Of a DNA stretch of 64,000 nucleotides, positions 18,487 through 26,774 are shown in pieces. The DNA comes from Flavobacterium psychrolimnae. GTDB taxonomy: Bacteria > Bacteroidota > Bacteroidia > Flavobacteriales > Flavobacteriaceae. The position numbers were made by a program, and so were the translations under genes. The notes beneath the pieces were generated by a model, which was not told where the DNA came from, ran no database searches, and saw nothing but the letters and a program-made list of their open reading frames with translations. Each line of letters starts with the position of its first letter. Within the stretch, counting starts at the first letter, position 1. The stretch covers positions 50,755 through 114,754 of the forward strand of contig NZ_QNUX01000013.1 in the NCBI RefSeq assembly GCF_003312425.1, written 5' to 3'.

Positions 18487-19158
18487 TTATTGTACTCTAC
18501 CTCTTTTTTGGATGTTTGGTTTACTTTGGATTTTTTTGTTCATCCTAACTTTGTTTGCATCCATTTGTTTTTGAATAGTCATTTTTCGATGCGTGTATGC
18601 ATTTTGAAATTTTTGCCCATCCATATTTAAACATTCCCCTTCTTTGAGACGTAATTTATTTTGGCTACGAGTTTGGTAACTTCCGTCAGGCTTTATAACT
18701 ACACCGTTACCCAAATTAAGTTTTTCTTGAATTCTATTTTGAGATTCATTTCGTACTTGAAATACAGTTCCGTTTAAGAGCATAAATTGAGTTCTGTTCT
18801 GATTTTTTTCTCGTATTTGTGCTTCCGAAAGGTTTTTGTTTTCATTTTGTATTCTTTGTCTGTATTGGTATTCATTGGTGTATTTTACTCCGTTCATATC
18901 CAGACATTCTCCATCTCGAAGACGCAATTTTTTCCCATCACTTGTTTGATAACTGCCATTTGGATTTATAGTTGTACCATCAGTAAGCGTTACCTTATCT
19001 TTTAGACGTACCTGATCTCGGTCTCTTATTTGTAATACATCACCATCTACGAGCATGATTCGGTCCTGATTACGATCCTGATCTTGATCTTGAATTTGAC
19101 TTGAACCTACAGTAGCTACTAAGACTACTAATGCGATTGAAAAAAGTATTCTTTTCAT
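18487..19158 (-). CDS. Secreted DUF6799-type two-repeat protein
   Basis: A signal peptide (MKRILFSIALVVLVATVGSSQ) is followed by a strongly charged QDQDQDRNQDR stretch and two homologous copies of a roughly 60-residue module at about residues 33-95 and 124-185. Each copy carries a pattern like MLxDGxVxQxRxxxQxRxxxK, GTxINPNGSYQT or GVVIKPDGSYQT, and LRLxxGECLxMxGxK. This pattern matches the DUF6799 family of Bacteroidetes. The basic C-terminus (IQSKPNIQKRGRVQ) is notable. The function is unknown; a periplasmic or surface location is inferred from the signal peptide. Confidence 0.65.
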   Translation of the reverse strand: MKRILFSIALVVLVATVGSSQIQDQDQDRNQDRIMLVDGDVLQIRDRDQVRLKDKVTLTDGTTINPNGSYQTSDGKKLRLRDGECLDMNGVKYTNEYQYRQRIQNENKNLSEAQIREKNQNRTQFMLLNGTVFQVRNESQNRIQEKLNLGNGVVIKPDGSYQTRSQNKLRLKEGECLNMDGQKFQNAYTHRKMTIQKQMDANKVRMNKKIQSKPNIQKRGRVQ

Positions 19159-19479
19159 AATAAATATATTTAATTGGTTATAAATACAAATTGATTATAT
19201 AAAGATTTGGAGGTATTGATGCAACAATTAAGTGTTATAAAATATAGGTTAATACTTAATTGTTTTATGATTCAAAATTAGTTTTTTTTTTGGTTTTTTT
19301 TAATCACAAACACCTGATTTTCTGGTAATTACATTTTTTTAGACGAAATGTATTAATCTGCCGATTAAGGGCATATTTATATTAAGTATGTGTACGAAAT
19401 TAATCGTTAATTATATACTAATTGAAATTTTATCTTTAAGACGGTAATGCTATACAAGGATTTATATAGTAAAAAATAG

Positions 19480-19508
19480 GGACAAATCAGCAAAAATCTG
19501 ATTTGTCC
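19480..19508. terminator. Hairpin in the 19159-19519 gap
   Basis: A perfect 11-bp inverted repeat (GGACAAATCAG and complement) with a 7-base loop. It is the only structure I see in the gap between the DUF6799-type gene and the kinase fragment. It could be a terminator or the scar of a rearrangement, since recognisable kinase homology begins 12 bases to the right. Confidence 0.45.
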
Positions 19509-19519
19509 TAGTATGTGAA

Positions 19520-19963
19520 CCTGATTGATCAACAATACTTTGTTGGCTTCTTTTTTTTGTGCTCGGTAGTGTTCTAAAATCTGTATGGTTCCCAATTTAC
19601 AAACAAACCTTCCAGACAAGGTAGCAAACTGAAACTGATACATTTCTTGATGGAATGATATGTATAAAAAGCAATTTTTATAAATAAACTCGGTTGAAAT
19701 TTCATATAAAAAAGACCATAAACAATGCTATTAACCCAACAGCTAAAATTATATATAAAACCGGTTGATATTTTTTTTTATAAAATTGGAAGCAGAAAAA
19801 CGCGATTGAGCTGTGCATGAAAATATAGTACGAAAAAATAAAGCAAACCATTACTAAAACCTTCCCAACTTTGTATAAAAACCCAATTCTTAAGTGTAAA
19901 AGGATAAAAGAAAAATCAAAATAGCCGTTTCCTGCTCCCATTTATTTTCTAAAATCGGTTTAT
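19520..19963 (-). pseudogene. Degraded partial copy of LytS-type kinase gene
   Basis: This stretch aligns along its length with 3831-4272, the first half of the intact sensor kinase gene. Shared peptide pieces in shifting frames include ENKWEQETAIL, YQPVLYIILAVGLIALF, YQFQFATLSG and ILEHYRAQKKEANKVLL. Several single-base insertions and deletions break the frame, and the catalytic half (phospho-acceptor His, ATPase domain) is missing. The 5' side joins an unrelated short open stretch at about 19964-20150 (FKNVRFHKDDEAKL, TSPLTGDTRQLRIQSAF), which I do not recognise. This is a fragment of a duplicated or imported kinase gene at the edge of the mobile region. Confidence 0.85.
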
Positions 19964-20111
19964 TAGCAAATTCACCTCTAAGATTGAATGCCGATTGTAT
20001 TCGCAATTGTCTTGTGTCACCCGTCAAAGGAGAAGTTAGTTTGGCTTCATCATCTTTATGGAATCGTACATTTTTAAAATAGCGTGAGATAAGCACCTGA
20101 CGCCTTATAAC

Positions 20112-20143
20112 ATTACTAAGACAGGTTTTCCTGTATTAGTAAT
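20112..20143. terminator. Hairpin in the 20097-20544 gap
   Basis: A 14-bp inverted repeat with one mismatch (ATTACTAAGACAGG against ATTACTAATACAGG) and a TTTT loop. The rest of this roughly 450-base gap shows no gene, RNA or repeat that I can support. Confidence 0.45.
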
Positions 20144-20544
20144 CAGTGTCTTTTCTTCGAAGAGAACGAGTTTAGGTTTTTCAACAAGGAACATTTTGTC
20201 ATGCCCTTTGATTTTTTACACTCTTCCTTACTACCAATTATCCAATTAGAAAATTACTAGCACACCTAAAATATTTAAGTCTTCGTATCTTGCACCCGTT
20301 TCATCACATCTAGGGATTGACAATCAATCCCTTCTAGCCCTTTGATATTTTTCTCTTGGGATTTTCTGTTCGGACAGGGTTACTAGACCGACAGTTCTAA
20401 CCAACATTTATCCTCAATGGATTCTTATGTCTTATAAACGACAATAATTAGAAATTAAAAGCCAAACTCTCCCTTTTAAGGACATCTTTCATCTCCAAAG
20501 TCGGTAATAAATACTTTTACATGAGATTTAAATAACCGATCACC

Positions 20545-20868
20545 ATGAAGCCATTTACTTTTGACCAAATACCTGTAATGATGAACAAAATTCATGATAA
20601 ATTGGAGCATTTGGAAAAACTTATTCTAAGAATCTCTATTGTAGAGGAAAATGAGAACGAAATTCTAAACATTCAAGAAGCATCAAAACTTTTAAATCTA
20701 TCGGTATCAACAATCTATAGTAAAGTATGTAAAAGGGAAATCCCCGTCAATAAACAAGGTAAACGCATTTATTTTTATAGACATGAGTTAATGAAATGGA
20801 TTAAGTCCGGTCGTGTAAAAACTTATTTAGAAATCAAAAATGATATTGAAAAGAGGTCAAAAATCTAG
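20545..20868 (+). CDS. Excisionase-like HTH (HTH_17/MerR-type) protein
   Basis: The 107-residue protein has an N-terminal helical segment (MKPFTFDQIPVMMNKIHDKL) and a helix-turn-helix of the excisionase/HTH_17 type (ILNIQEASKLLNLSVSTIY, KVCKREIPVNKQGKRIYFY). Such proteins serve ICEs as recombination directionality or transcription factors. It is closely similar to the protein at 23094-23432, including the identical string IPVNKQGKR, so the two HTH genes flank the recombinase module. Its role in excision is an inference. Confidence 0.8.
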   Translation: MKPFTFDQIPVMMNKIHDKLEHLEKLILRISIVEENENEILNIQEASKLLNLSVSTIYSKVCKREIPVNKQGKRIYFYRHELMKWIKSGRVKTYLEIKNDIEKRSKI

Positions 20869-21066
20869 GGTTAATACTAGATTTTTGACCTCCTTACTTT
20901 TTACCCCTAATCTCGAAGTATTCCCATCATACAAGACTTAACTTTTTTATGTTAGTGATATAATCAACATTCAAAGTTTATAACTATTTTTGCATAAACA
21001 ACTCCCATGAGTTATGTTATCTTGATTAAGGATACTTTGTTTTGTTTTGCGATAGTTTGCTTTAAA

Positions 21067-21084
21067 TTGTACCATAATTGTACC
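21067..21084 (+). repeat. TTGTACC direct repeat pair (left)
   Basis: TTGTACC occurs at 21067-21073 and 21078-21084, 11 bases apart. A second pair with the same spacing lies at 21259-21276. These helically phased copies upstream of a tyrosine recombinase gene are candidates for recombinase or accessory-protein binding sites. Confidence 0.5.
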
Positions 21085-21174
21085 ATCTAAGTTTAAAACC
21101 CTATTAAAGTAAGGAAAGTTATTTTCTGTATCGGAAAGTAACAGAACAAAGAATCACAAAACAACAACAAATAA

Positions 21175-21213
21175 ACGAGTTAAAGTATTGATAAACAATA
21201 TTTTAACTCGTTT
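21175..21213. terminator. Hairpin terminator in recombinase upstream region
   Basis: AACGAGTTAAAGTATTG pairs with CAATATTTTAACTCGTT with one mismatch around a short loop, followed by TTTTTAT on the plus strand. It could end a plus-strand transcript entering the ICE region from the left. Confidence 0.6.
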
Positions 21214-21258
21214 TTATTTATATTATCTTTTATATATTATGTTTTATTTTGATTAGAT

Positions 21259-21295
21259 TTGTACCTTATTTGTACCTCAAAATCTGAGGTACAAA
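21259..21295. repeat. TTGTACC repeats with an inverted copy
   Basis: TTGTACC lies at 21259-21265 and 21270-21276, and its inverse GGTACAA at 21288-21294. The last two form a perfect 11-bp palindrome arm pair (TTTGTACCTCA and complement, 5-base centre). The inverted arrangement with a short centre resembles the core site of a tyrosine recombinase or an operator. Confidence 0.5.
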
Positions 21296-21320
21296 AAAAT
21301 TTTTTTTTTGGCCAATTTAT

Positions 21321-21370
21321 GGCACACAGAGACACACATAGTCACAGTGGGACACCTAAAGTCACATTTC
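21321..21370 (+). repeat. Five 10-base phased GNCACA repeats
   Basis: The 50 bases directly before the ATG region of the next gene consist of five consecutive 10-base units: GGCACACAGA, GACACACATA, GTCACAGTGG, GACACCTAAA and GTCACATTTC. Each starts with G, any base, then CAC. The exact 10-base phase places all copies on one face of the helix, as in iterons, operators or arm-type recombinase sites. It abuts the start codon at 21372. Confidence 0.6.
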
Positions 21371-21371
21371 T

Positions 21372-21944
21372 ATGAGAACTAACATTAAGATTACGCGCAT
21401 CTGTGAATTCTGCAAAAATGAATTTACGGCACGCACAACAAGAACGCGCTACTGCTCATTAGGCTGCAATAGCAAAGGTTACAAATCGATCATAAGGCAG
21501 TCGAAAATCAACCAAAGTAATAAGCAGACAGAGATTGCCAAAAATCCTGAACTTGAGAAAATACGAGTTAAAGATTTCCTTAGCATAAGCCAAGCGAGCA
21601 TTTTATTTGGAATTAGTCGAAGAACATTCTACAGAATTATTTCTAGAGGAGAACTTGATGTAGCAAAATTTGGTACCAGAACAGTCATTAGAAGGTGCGA
21701 TGTTGATTCATTTTTTTCCCTTCCGCTGGATCAATCTGTTCTTCGCCCAACTCAAGAATTTCCTGGTTTGGAGAATTGCTATACAATAACGCAAATACAG
21801 CAAAAGTATGGAATTTCTGCTGCTGCATTGTACATGCTTATTCAAAGACAAGGTATAGTAAAGTATGCAGTAGGCAAATATAATTATGTAGCCAAGAATG
21901 ATATAGATATAATATTTAATACAAAAAGCCATGGAAAAGAGTAA
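21372..21944 (+). CDS. HTH protein with N-terminal zinc-finger-like motif, recombinase partner
   Basis: The 190-residue protein starts with a possible zinc site (CEFC at 12-15 and CSLGC about 15 residues later). It then has two HTH segments of the excisionase/HTH_17 type: FLSISQASILFGISRRTFYR followed by LDVAKFGTRTVIRRCDV, and YTITQIQQKYGISAAALYM. The stop codon overlaps the recombinase start by 14 bases, so the two are coupled. Proteins of this kind often precede tyrosine recombinases in Bacteroidetes mobile elements. It may bind the phased repeats that abut its own start; that is an inference. Confidence 0.75.
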   Translation: MRTNIKITRICEFCKNEFTARTTRTRYCSLGCNSKGYKSIIRQSKINQSNKQTEIAKNPELEKIRVKDFLSISQASILFGISRRTFYRIISRGELDVAKFGTRTVIRRCDVDSFFSLPLDQSVLRPTQEFPGLENCYTITQIQQKYGISAAALYMLIQRQGIVKYAVGKYNYVAKNDIDIIFNTKSHGKE

Positions 21945-23082
21945 TGTAACGTTGAGGCAAAAAGATATTTCAAACGAAAGAATATCCCTTTATTTGGATT
22001 TTTATCCCCCAATCTTGAATAACAATAACAGGTATACTAGACGCGAGTTTTTGAAAATATATCTTTTCAAAAAGCCAAAAAATCAACTTCAAAAAAATTC
22101 AAATATTGAAAACCGTCATATAGCAGAATTAATTCAGATGAAACGACAAAATGAGATAAGTAAAAAAAACATATATACTTCATTTGAAAAAGACCAATTA
22201 CATATTCAGGCTACTGGTCGCGAGTCATTTCTCGAATATTTTAATAAACTGGCACAGAAGAAAATCGGCAATAATCGAAGTATTTGGAAATCTGCAATTA
22301 CACATTTTGAGTCTTTCTTGGAAGGAAAAGATATTTGTTTTAAGGATATTTCTATTTCTTTAATGGAAGATTACAAAGAATACTTGCTAAATGCAAAGAG
22401 TTTAAGAGATACAGGGAAAAAGTTATCCAGTAACACAGGCTTATCATATCAAAACAAACTCAGAACCACATTGAAAAAAGCATACAAAGAAGGCAAACTC
22501 AAAACTGATATTAATGCTGGTATAGATTCTATTAAAGAACAAGAAGCTCACCGCAACTTCCTTACTCTTGAAGAGGCAAAAAAACTATTTGATACTCCTT
22601 GCTCTAATGACTTAGTATATCAAATTTCCATGTTTTCAATTTTAACAGGTGTTCGATATTCTGATATTGCAAAACTTTTGTGGTCAGAAATAGAATACAT
22701 CGAAAATGATGGTTATTACATCCGATTTAAGCAAAAGAAAACTGGAGGAATGGAAACACTTCCAATACCTCATGAAGCTTTTGAACTTTTGAGACCTAAA
22801 GTAAATGAAAATGATAAAGTTTTTGCAGGTCTGAAGAAATGGGATGTAGACAGGATATTACCAGTTTGGATTGCAAGGTCTGGTATAACGAAGCACATAA
22901 CTTTTCATTGCTTTAGACATACTTATGCTACCCTTCAGTTATCATTCGGAACAGATATTTATACTATTTCAAAAATGCTAGGACATAAAAATGTTAAAAC
23001 AACCCAAATTTACGCGAAAGTTATTGATTCAAAAAAGAGGGAAACAACTGCTAAGATAAGTTTAAAAAGACTTAGCGTTTAG
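21931..23082 (+). CDS. Tyrosine recombinase (ICE integrase)
   Basis: The 383-residue protein has a SAM-like core-binding domain around residues 85-190 and a catalytic domain after 205. The catalytic set is visible: Arg242 in TGVRYSDIAKLLW, a Lys in the beta-hairpin KQKKTGG, His326-x-x-Arg329 in HCFRHTYA, His352 in MLGHK and Tyr361 in TQIYAKV. It belongs to the Bacteroidetes transposon integrase group and probably integrates and excises the ICE. It is transcribed toward the convergent end of the tra operon; only 11 bases separate it from the HTH gene at 23094. Confidence 0.93.
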   Translation: MEKSNVTLRQKDISNERISLYLDFYPPILNNNNRYTRREFLKIYLFKKPKNQLQKNSNIENRHIAELIQMKRQNEISKKNIYTSFEKDQLHIQATGRESFLEYFNKLAQKKIGNNRSIWKSAITHFESFLEGKDICFKDISISLMEDYKEYLLNAKSLRDTGKKLSSNTGLSYQNKLRTTLKKAYKEGKLKTDINAGIDSIKEQEAHRNFLTLEEAKKLFDTPCSNDLVYQISMFSILTGVRYSDIAKLLWSEIEYIENDGYYIRFKQKKTGGMETLPIPHEAFELLRPKVNENDKVFAGLKKWDVDRILPVWIARSGITKHITFHCFRHTYATLQLSFGTDIYTISKMLGHKNVKTTQIYAKVIDSKKRETTAKISLKRLSV

Positions 23083-23093
23083 AAAAAAGGATG

Positions 23094-23432
23094 TTACTTA
23101 TATTTAGTGGAATTGAATTTCAATTCCACTTCTTGTTGAATTTCTACGGTAGTTTTAATTCTTCCTGATTTAATCCAATCCAATAGTTCTCCTCTATAAA
23201 AATAAAGTCTTTTACCTTGCTTATTGACGGGGATTTCATTTTTGCAAACCTTAGTATAGATAGTGGCTACTGATAACTTCAACAGTTCAGCAGCACCTTC
23301 AATTGTTAACAGCTCTTCATTTTTATCTGAATCATGTATTTTCCTTTCTTTGAGAAGCTTTTCTATCTTGTCAAGCTTGACAAACAATTTTCCAATAATA
23401 TTTGGCAAGTCATCAAAAGTAAACTGTTTCAT
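23094..23432 (-). CDS. Excisionase-like HTH protein (paralog of 20545 gene)
   Basis: The ATG at 23432 gives a 112-residue protein, MKQFTFDDLPNIIGKLFVKL. It aligns over its whole length with the protein at 20545-20868 and shares the HTH block (LSVATIYTKVCKNEIPVNKQ). The frame extends further upstream, but that part overlaps the preceding gene and has no similarity to the paralog. It is the last gene of the minus-strand ICE operon and is likely to bind att or promoter DNA. Confidence 0.8.
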   Translation of the reverse strand: MKQFTFDDLPNIIGKLFVKLDKIEKLLKERKIHDSDKNEELLTIEGAAELLKLSVATIYTKVCKNEIPVNKQGKRLYFYRGELLDWIKSGRIKTTVEIQQEVELKFNSTKYK

Positions 23433-23472
23433 AATACTACTATTTAGAGTATAAAGGAATACGATATATAAG

Positions 23473-23763
23473 TTACTGATCGACGAAAAAGATAGTACTC
23501 CCTTGATTTCGCTTGCGGGTGGATTTGTAAATAATATAACCATACTCGTTGAGTTCCCGCATGCATTTATAATATGTTTTTGGTGAAGCAATCTTCGCTA
23601 AATCCATAATTTCATATCGGTACGCTTGTATTGGATTACCAAAACCCTTACCCGCTCTAAACTGCAAGAGTGCGACATAAATACCAATATGCGTAATGCT
23701 AATACGGTAATCATTCTCTATTGCTTTAAAGAAATCGGATAAGGGCTTTAGTACTTCCATCAA
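23473..23763 (-). CDS. Small ICE protein, possible winged-helix regulator
   Basis: The 96-residue protein has a helical N-terminus and a segment (YRYEIMDLAKIASPKTYYKC, MRELNEYGYIIYKS) with the look of a winged helix: a helix-turn-helix followed by a beta wing. Short proteins like this occur at the end of tra operons in Flavobacterium ICEs. I do not recognise a named family. It starts 3 bases after the stop of the preceding gene, so it is part of the operon. Confidence 0.55.
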   Translation of the reverse strand: MMEVLKPLSDFFKAIENDYRISITHIGIYVALLQFRAGKGFGNPIQAYRYEIMDLAKIASPKTYYKCMRELNEYGYIIYKSTRKRNQGSTIFFVDQ

Positions 23764-23766
23764 AAT

Positions 23767-24570
23767 CTACATTGAATTAGACTGTTTTCTTTTTCTCTTT
23801 TTGGCTTCCTGGGGAGCAGCAGGTCCATCGTCATTAGTATTTTGACTCTGTTTTTTATTATCCTGCTTCTGTGAGGTATTTTGTCCTTCTGATTGCTTTT
23901 CCTCTTTCGTCTGGCGGTTGTCAATGCGTTTAAGATTTCCATCGTAGGCATTGATAGTTTTAAACTGTGGATTAGCTTCAATATAATGCTTGACTTCTTT
24001 ACCGTCTTTCAAGAAAGTGGCCGATTGTAAGTTTCCTTTTTTCAGGGAATCCATTAAATCTTCTTTAAACTTAGCAGTATCCAGTTCCTTGATTGGATGT
24101 TTGGACAGCGCTGCCTCTAAATCATACCCATAATTTTGATGATATTGATTCAGTTTGAAATTGCCCGCACTGTCAGATTCCTTAAAATCCATTTGTACCC
24201 ATGTGTTATAGACCTGACCTTCTTTACTGGTTAAATCTTTATTCACTGCTCTTCCTTCCATGAGGTTGTAGGCTTCCTTCATGGTAATATTGCTGCCCTT
24301 ATTGATATAAAAAGTCTGTTCTAATGCTTCTTTAGAATTTTCTTTTTGCAAATCCACTTTATAGGAGTTAAAGAAATACATATCACTCTGATCCGACTTC
24401 TTAAAATTCAATGTTGCTGTCGCACTATCGTTGCCATATTGAGAATTGTGTGTCAAAGTAAAGCTTGGTTTTTGCTGTTGCATTTTTTCCTTTAACTCAC
24501 TTTCTAATCCTTCACCGAAACCGGTGTACTTTAACTGATCGCGTAGGTATTCAAAATTTTTATCGTTCAT
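23767..24570 (-). CDS. Conserved ICE protein of unknown function
   Basis: The 267-residue protein starts MNDKNFEYLRDQLKYTGFGE, recalling DUF3945-like proteins of Bacteroidetes ICEs. It has no signal peptide or membrane segment. The C-terminal 60 residues are low-complexity and very hydrophilic (repeated Q, K, N, S; ends KKRKRKQSNSM), which suggests a nucleic-acid-binding tail. It follows traN in the operon. Its role in conjugation is not established. Confidence 0.6.
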   Translation of the reverse strand: MNDKNFEYLRDQLKYTGFGEGLESELKEKMQQQKPSFTLTHNSQYGNDSATATLNFKKSDQSDMYFFNSYKVDLQKENSKEALEQTFYINKGSNITMKEAYNLMEGRAVNKDLTSKEGQVYNTWVQMDFKESDSAGNFKLNQYHQNYGYDLEAALSKHPIKELDTAKFKEDLMDSLKKGNLQSATFLKDGKEVKHYIEANPQFKTINAYDGNLKRIDNRQTKEEKQSEGQNTSQKQDNKKQSQNTNDDGPAAPQEAKKRKRKQSNSM

Positions 24571-24600
24571 GACTTTTTAATTTAAATGATTAATAATTAG

Positions 24601-25446
24601 TTACAGTTTAGGCAGTACAGAAACCTGTACCAATTTTTTGTTTTTTACCTGAATTACCAAATGTCTGCCACCATTCTTTTCCATCAGCTGTAGCACTAAA
24701 TATTTCTTCTCCGGAATAGTGAATTTTGTCACCGCAAATACAAATGTATTTTCAGATTCTTCGTCAATTGTTTCATAGTTGTTAAGAATATAAAGTGGTG
24801 AAATTTCGATTTCCTGAGAGGAGGTTCGTTTTACTTTTTTACTATCTCGAATAAAAAATCGAAACTGGTCAACATCATACTTTATTTTGGAGTGGTTCGC
24901 CACTACTATCCTGTAATACATTATATCATTTTGGATAAAAATTCCATTGAGGTGTAATTTCAAACCATATCTGCTCTCTTTACCACCTTCAATCTTACTT
25001 TTGTCATACAAGGCCAGCTTGGAATAAAGCTGTAATTCCTGTTCGTTGCCAATCCCTACAGAAAATAAAACGTTCTGTTCGAACGGTTCAGTCGTATTCA
25101 TAGAGAGATTTAAATTGGCATTTTGTTCATCATATCGTAGAAGGAAAGAATACAATTTCCCATCAGCTGTCACTACCGTTAGATTGGTTGGGATAAAGTC
25201 CATCTTAGCAGCCTTAATCTGTATTATATTTTCAAGGCCTTTGGCTTTTTGAACCAAGATATCCGCGCTACCACGATCGACACTTTTAATGGCGTAAGGG
25301 AATACAATATTGGTCGTTTTGGAATACCCAATGGACAAAGAATCGGGCGTAATCTCCGATAGACTGTTTTTACTGCTTTGCTGGGCAAAAGCACCGATGG
25401 TAATGAGTACTGCACACACCATTAGCATTACATTGATCTTTTTCAT
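24601..25446 (-). CDS. traN: Conjugative transposon TraN (VirB9-like)
   Basis: A signal peptide (MKKINVMLMVCAVLITIGAFAQQ) precedes a beta-rich domain with TTNIVFPYAIKSVDRGSADI, the usual start of the Bacteroidetes TraN domain, and YRIVVANHSKIKYDVDQFRFF in the C-terminal part. TraN is the outer-membrane-associated VirB9-type part of the mating channel. The length (281 residues) is normal. It follows traM with 19 bases between them. Confidence 0.85.
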   Translation of the reverse strand: MKKINVMLMVCAVLITIGAFAQQSSKNSLSEITPDSLSIGYSKTTNIVFPYAIKSVDRGSADILVQKAKGLENIIQIKAAKMDFIPTNLTVVTADGKLYSFLLRYDEQNANLNLSMNTTEPFEQNVLFSVGIGNEQELQLYSKLALYDKSKIEGGKESRYGLKLHLNGIFIQNDIMYYRIVVANHSKIKYDVDQFRFFIRDSKKVKRTSSQEIEISPLYILNNYETIDEESENTFVFAVTKFTIPEKKYLVLQLMEKNGGRHLVIQVKNKKLVQVSVLPKL

Positions 25447-25465
25447 AATTACTGATTTTTAGTTT

Positions 25466-26770
25466 TTAATTGGATTCGTTTTGTTTTTGCTTTTCGTCTC
25501 GTAATAAAACCTGATAGCCTGCCTTCACTACTACTTTGACAAGCTTGGCTTTTTTACTGAATAGGGTTTTCGCCGCCTCAATACCAACACCAGCTGCTTG
25601 TGCTCCCCATGAATCGTCAAGAGATGGAACACCAAGAGTCTGAACAGAGCGGTCTGCTGATGCTTTAGCTACTTCTCTATTGATTGCACCAGGCATGTAA
25701 ATGCCGTGAAGTCCATCCAAATCGTAGACAGTAAGTTCAACTGGAAACAAAGCATTCTTATACCGAATACTATTAATTTTTATGATAAGCCTTTCTCCTT
25801 GTAAAGAGGCTATTCCGAACAGGAAATTATTCTTTGGAATTTCTACTCCATTAACAAAGACAGCAGTACTCAGCCTTAACTTTATTGTGGAACCATTTAC
25901 TATAGTTTGTGTTTCATGAATTACCGCTGCTACTGCATTTTGAAGGGTCTCCACAACTACTGGTTCATCCAAAGAATAAAATGCGTTCTCTTTATTCCTC
26001 CCATTAAATGTGGTACTGCCAGGTGGGGTAACTTGCAGCGAAGAAATACTAGTGTCCCCTTCCGAGCTGGCAATTGAAAATACTTGTCCTCTTTGGGATT
26101 CAGAAACCTTCCTTAATTTTTGCTGAACTCTGTCAGGATGTTGTATATCCAGTATACTTTCCAGCATGCTACTAAGTTGTTTCAATTCAGGGTCCGGTTC
26201 ATTATTTTGAGTATTCATCGACTGCATCATTTCTTCCAACTTGTTAACGTCTTCGGAATGCAGCGCGCTTTCGCTACTTTCTGCATAATGGAGATCGTTT
26301 CGCCTTGATGTTGGAGCAACTGGCGTATTAATAACTCTTTGAAGTGCCTCCAACTTTTCATGCACTTTTGCTTCGTTTGGGTCTCGGTACTTTAAAGCAT
26401 TTAGTGCTCGTGAGCTATTTCCGGAAGGTATTTGATAATGAGATGTGCGACCGGTTTTTGTGGAATCTTCAAGAAAATTTCTACTGAGGTAATTGGGATC
26501 TTTGCTAATAAGCTCTTCTAGCTTTGAGGAATCAAGTGCTGCCTGATCGTAATAATGCATTTTATCTAAATCCAGCCCTTCTTTCAAATTTGCATCCGGA
26601 AGCGTGCTATTAAACCCTTTTTTCTCGGTGAGTGAGGAGTTCGCAGCATCCATTTTGCCGCCTCCCAAAACCCAAAATATAATAGTGAGAAAAGGCAGTA
26701 CTAGTAACGGCATGACTAAAAGTATTTTGCGCTGTCTTAACATTTTTGGTGATTTCGATTTTGCTTCCAT
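25466..26770 (-). CDS. traM: Conjugative transposon TraM (VirB10-like)
   Basis: One membrane helix (KILLVMPLLVLPFLTIIFWV) follows a short basic cytoplasmic tail. A long disordered periplasmic stretch, Ser/Asn/Asp-rich, reaches to about residue 250. The C-terminal domain has IVNGSTIKLRLSTAVFVNGV and GIYMPGAINREVAKASADRS, as in the Bacteroidetes TraM family. TraM spans the envelope as the VirB10-type scaffold of the type IV secretion channel. Length (434 residues) fits the family. Confidence 0.88.
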   Translation of the reverse strand: MEAKSKSPKMLRQRKILLVMPLLVLPFLTIIFWVLGGGKMDAANSSLTEKKGFNSTLPDANLKEGLDLDKMHYYDQAALDSSKLEELISKDPNYLSRNFLEDSTKTGRTSHYQIPSGNSSRALNALKYRDPNEAKVHEKLEALQRVINTPVAPTSRRNDLHYAESSESALHSEDVNKLEEMMQSMNTQNNEPDPELKQLSSMLESILDIQHPDRVQQKLRKVSESQRGQVFSIASSEGDTSISSLQVTPPGSTTFNGRNKENAFYSLDEPVVVETLQNAVAAVIHETQTIVNGSTIKLRLSTAVFVNGVEIPKNNFLFGIASLQGERLIIKINSIRYKNALFPVELTVYDLDGLHGIYMPGAINREVAKASADRSVQTLGVPSLDDSWGAQAAGVGIEAAKTLFSKKAKLVKVVVKAGYQVLLRDEKQKQNESN

Positions 26771-26774
26771 GATA

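Noticed and set aside
20100..21371. tRNA gene as ICE attachment site
   Set aside because: No cloverleaf, T-loop GTTCRANNC or acceptor-like end could be found on either strand.
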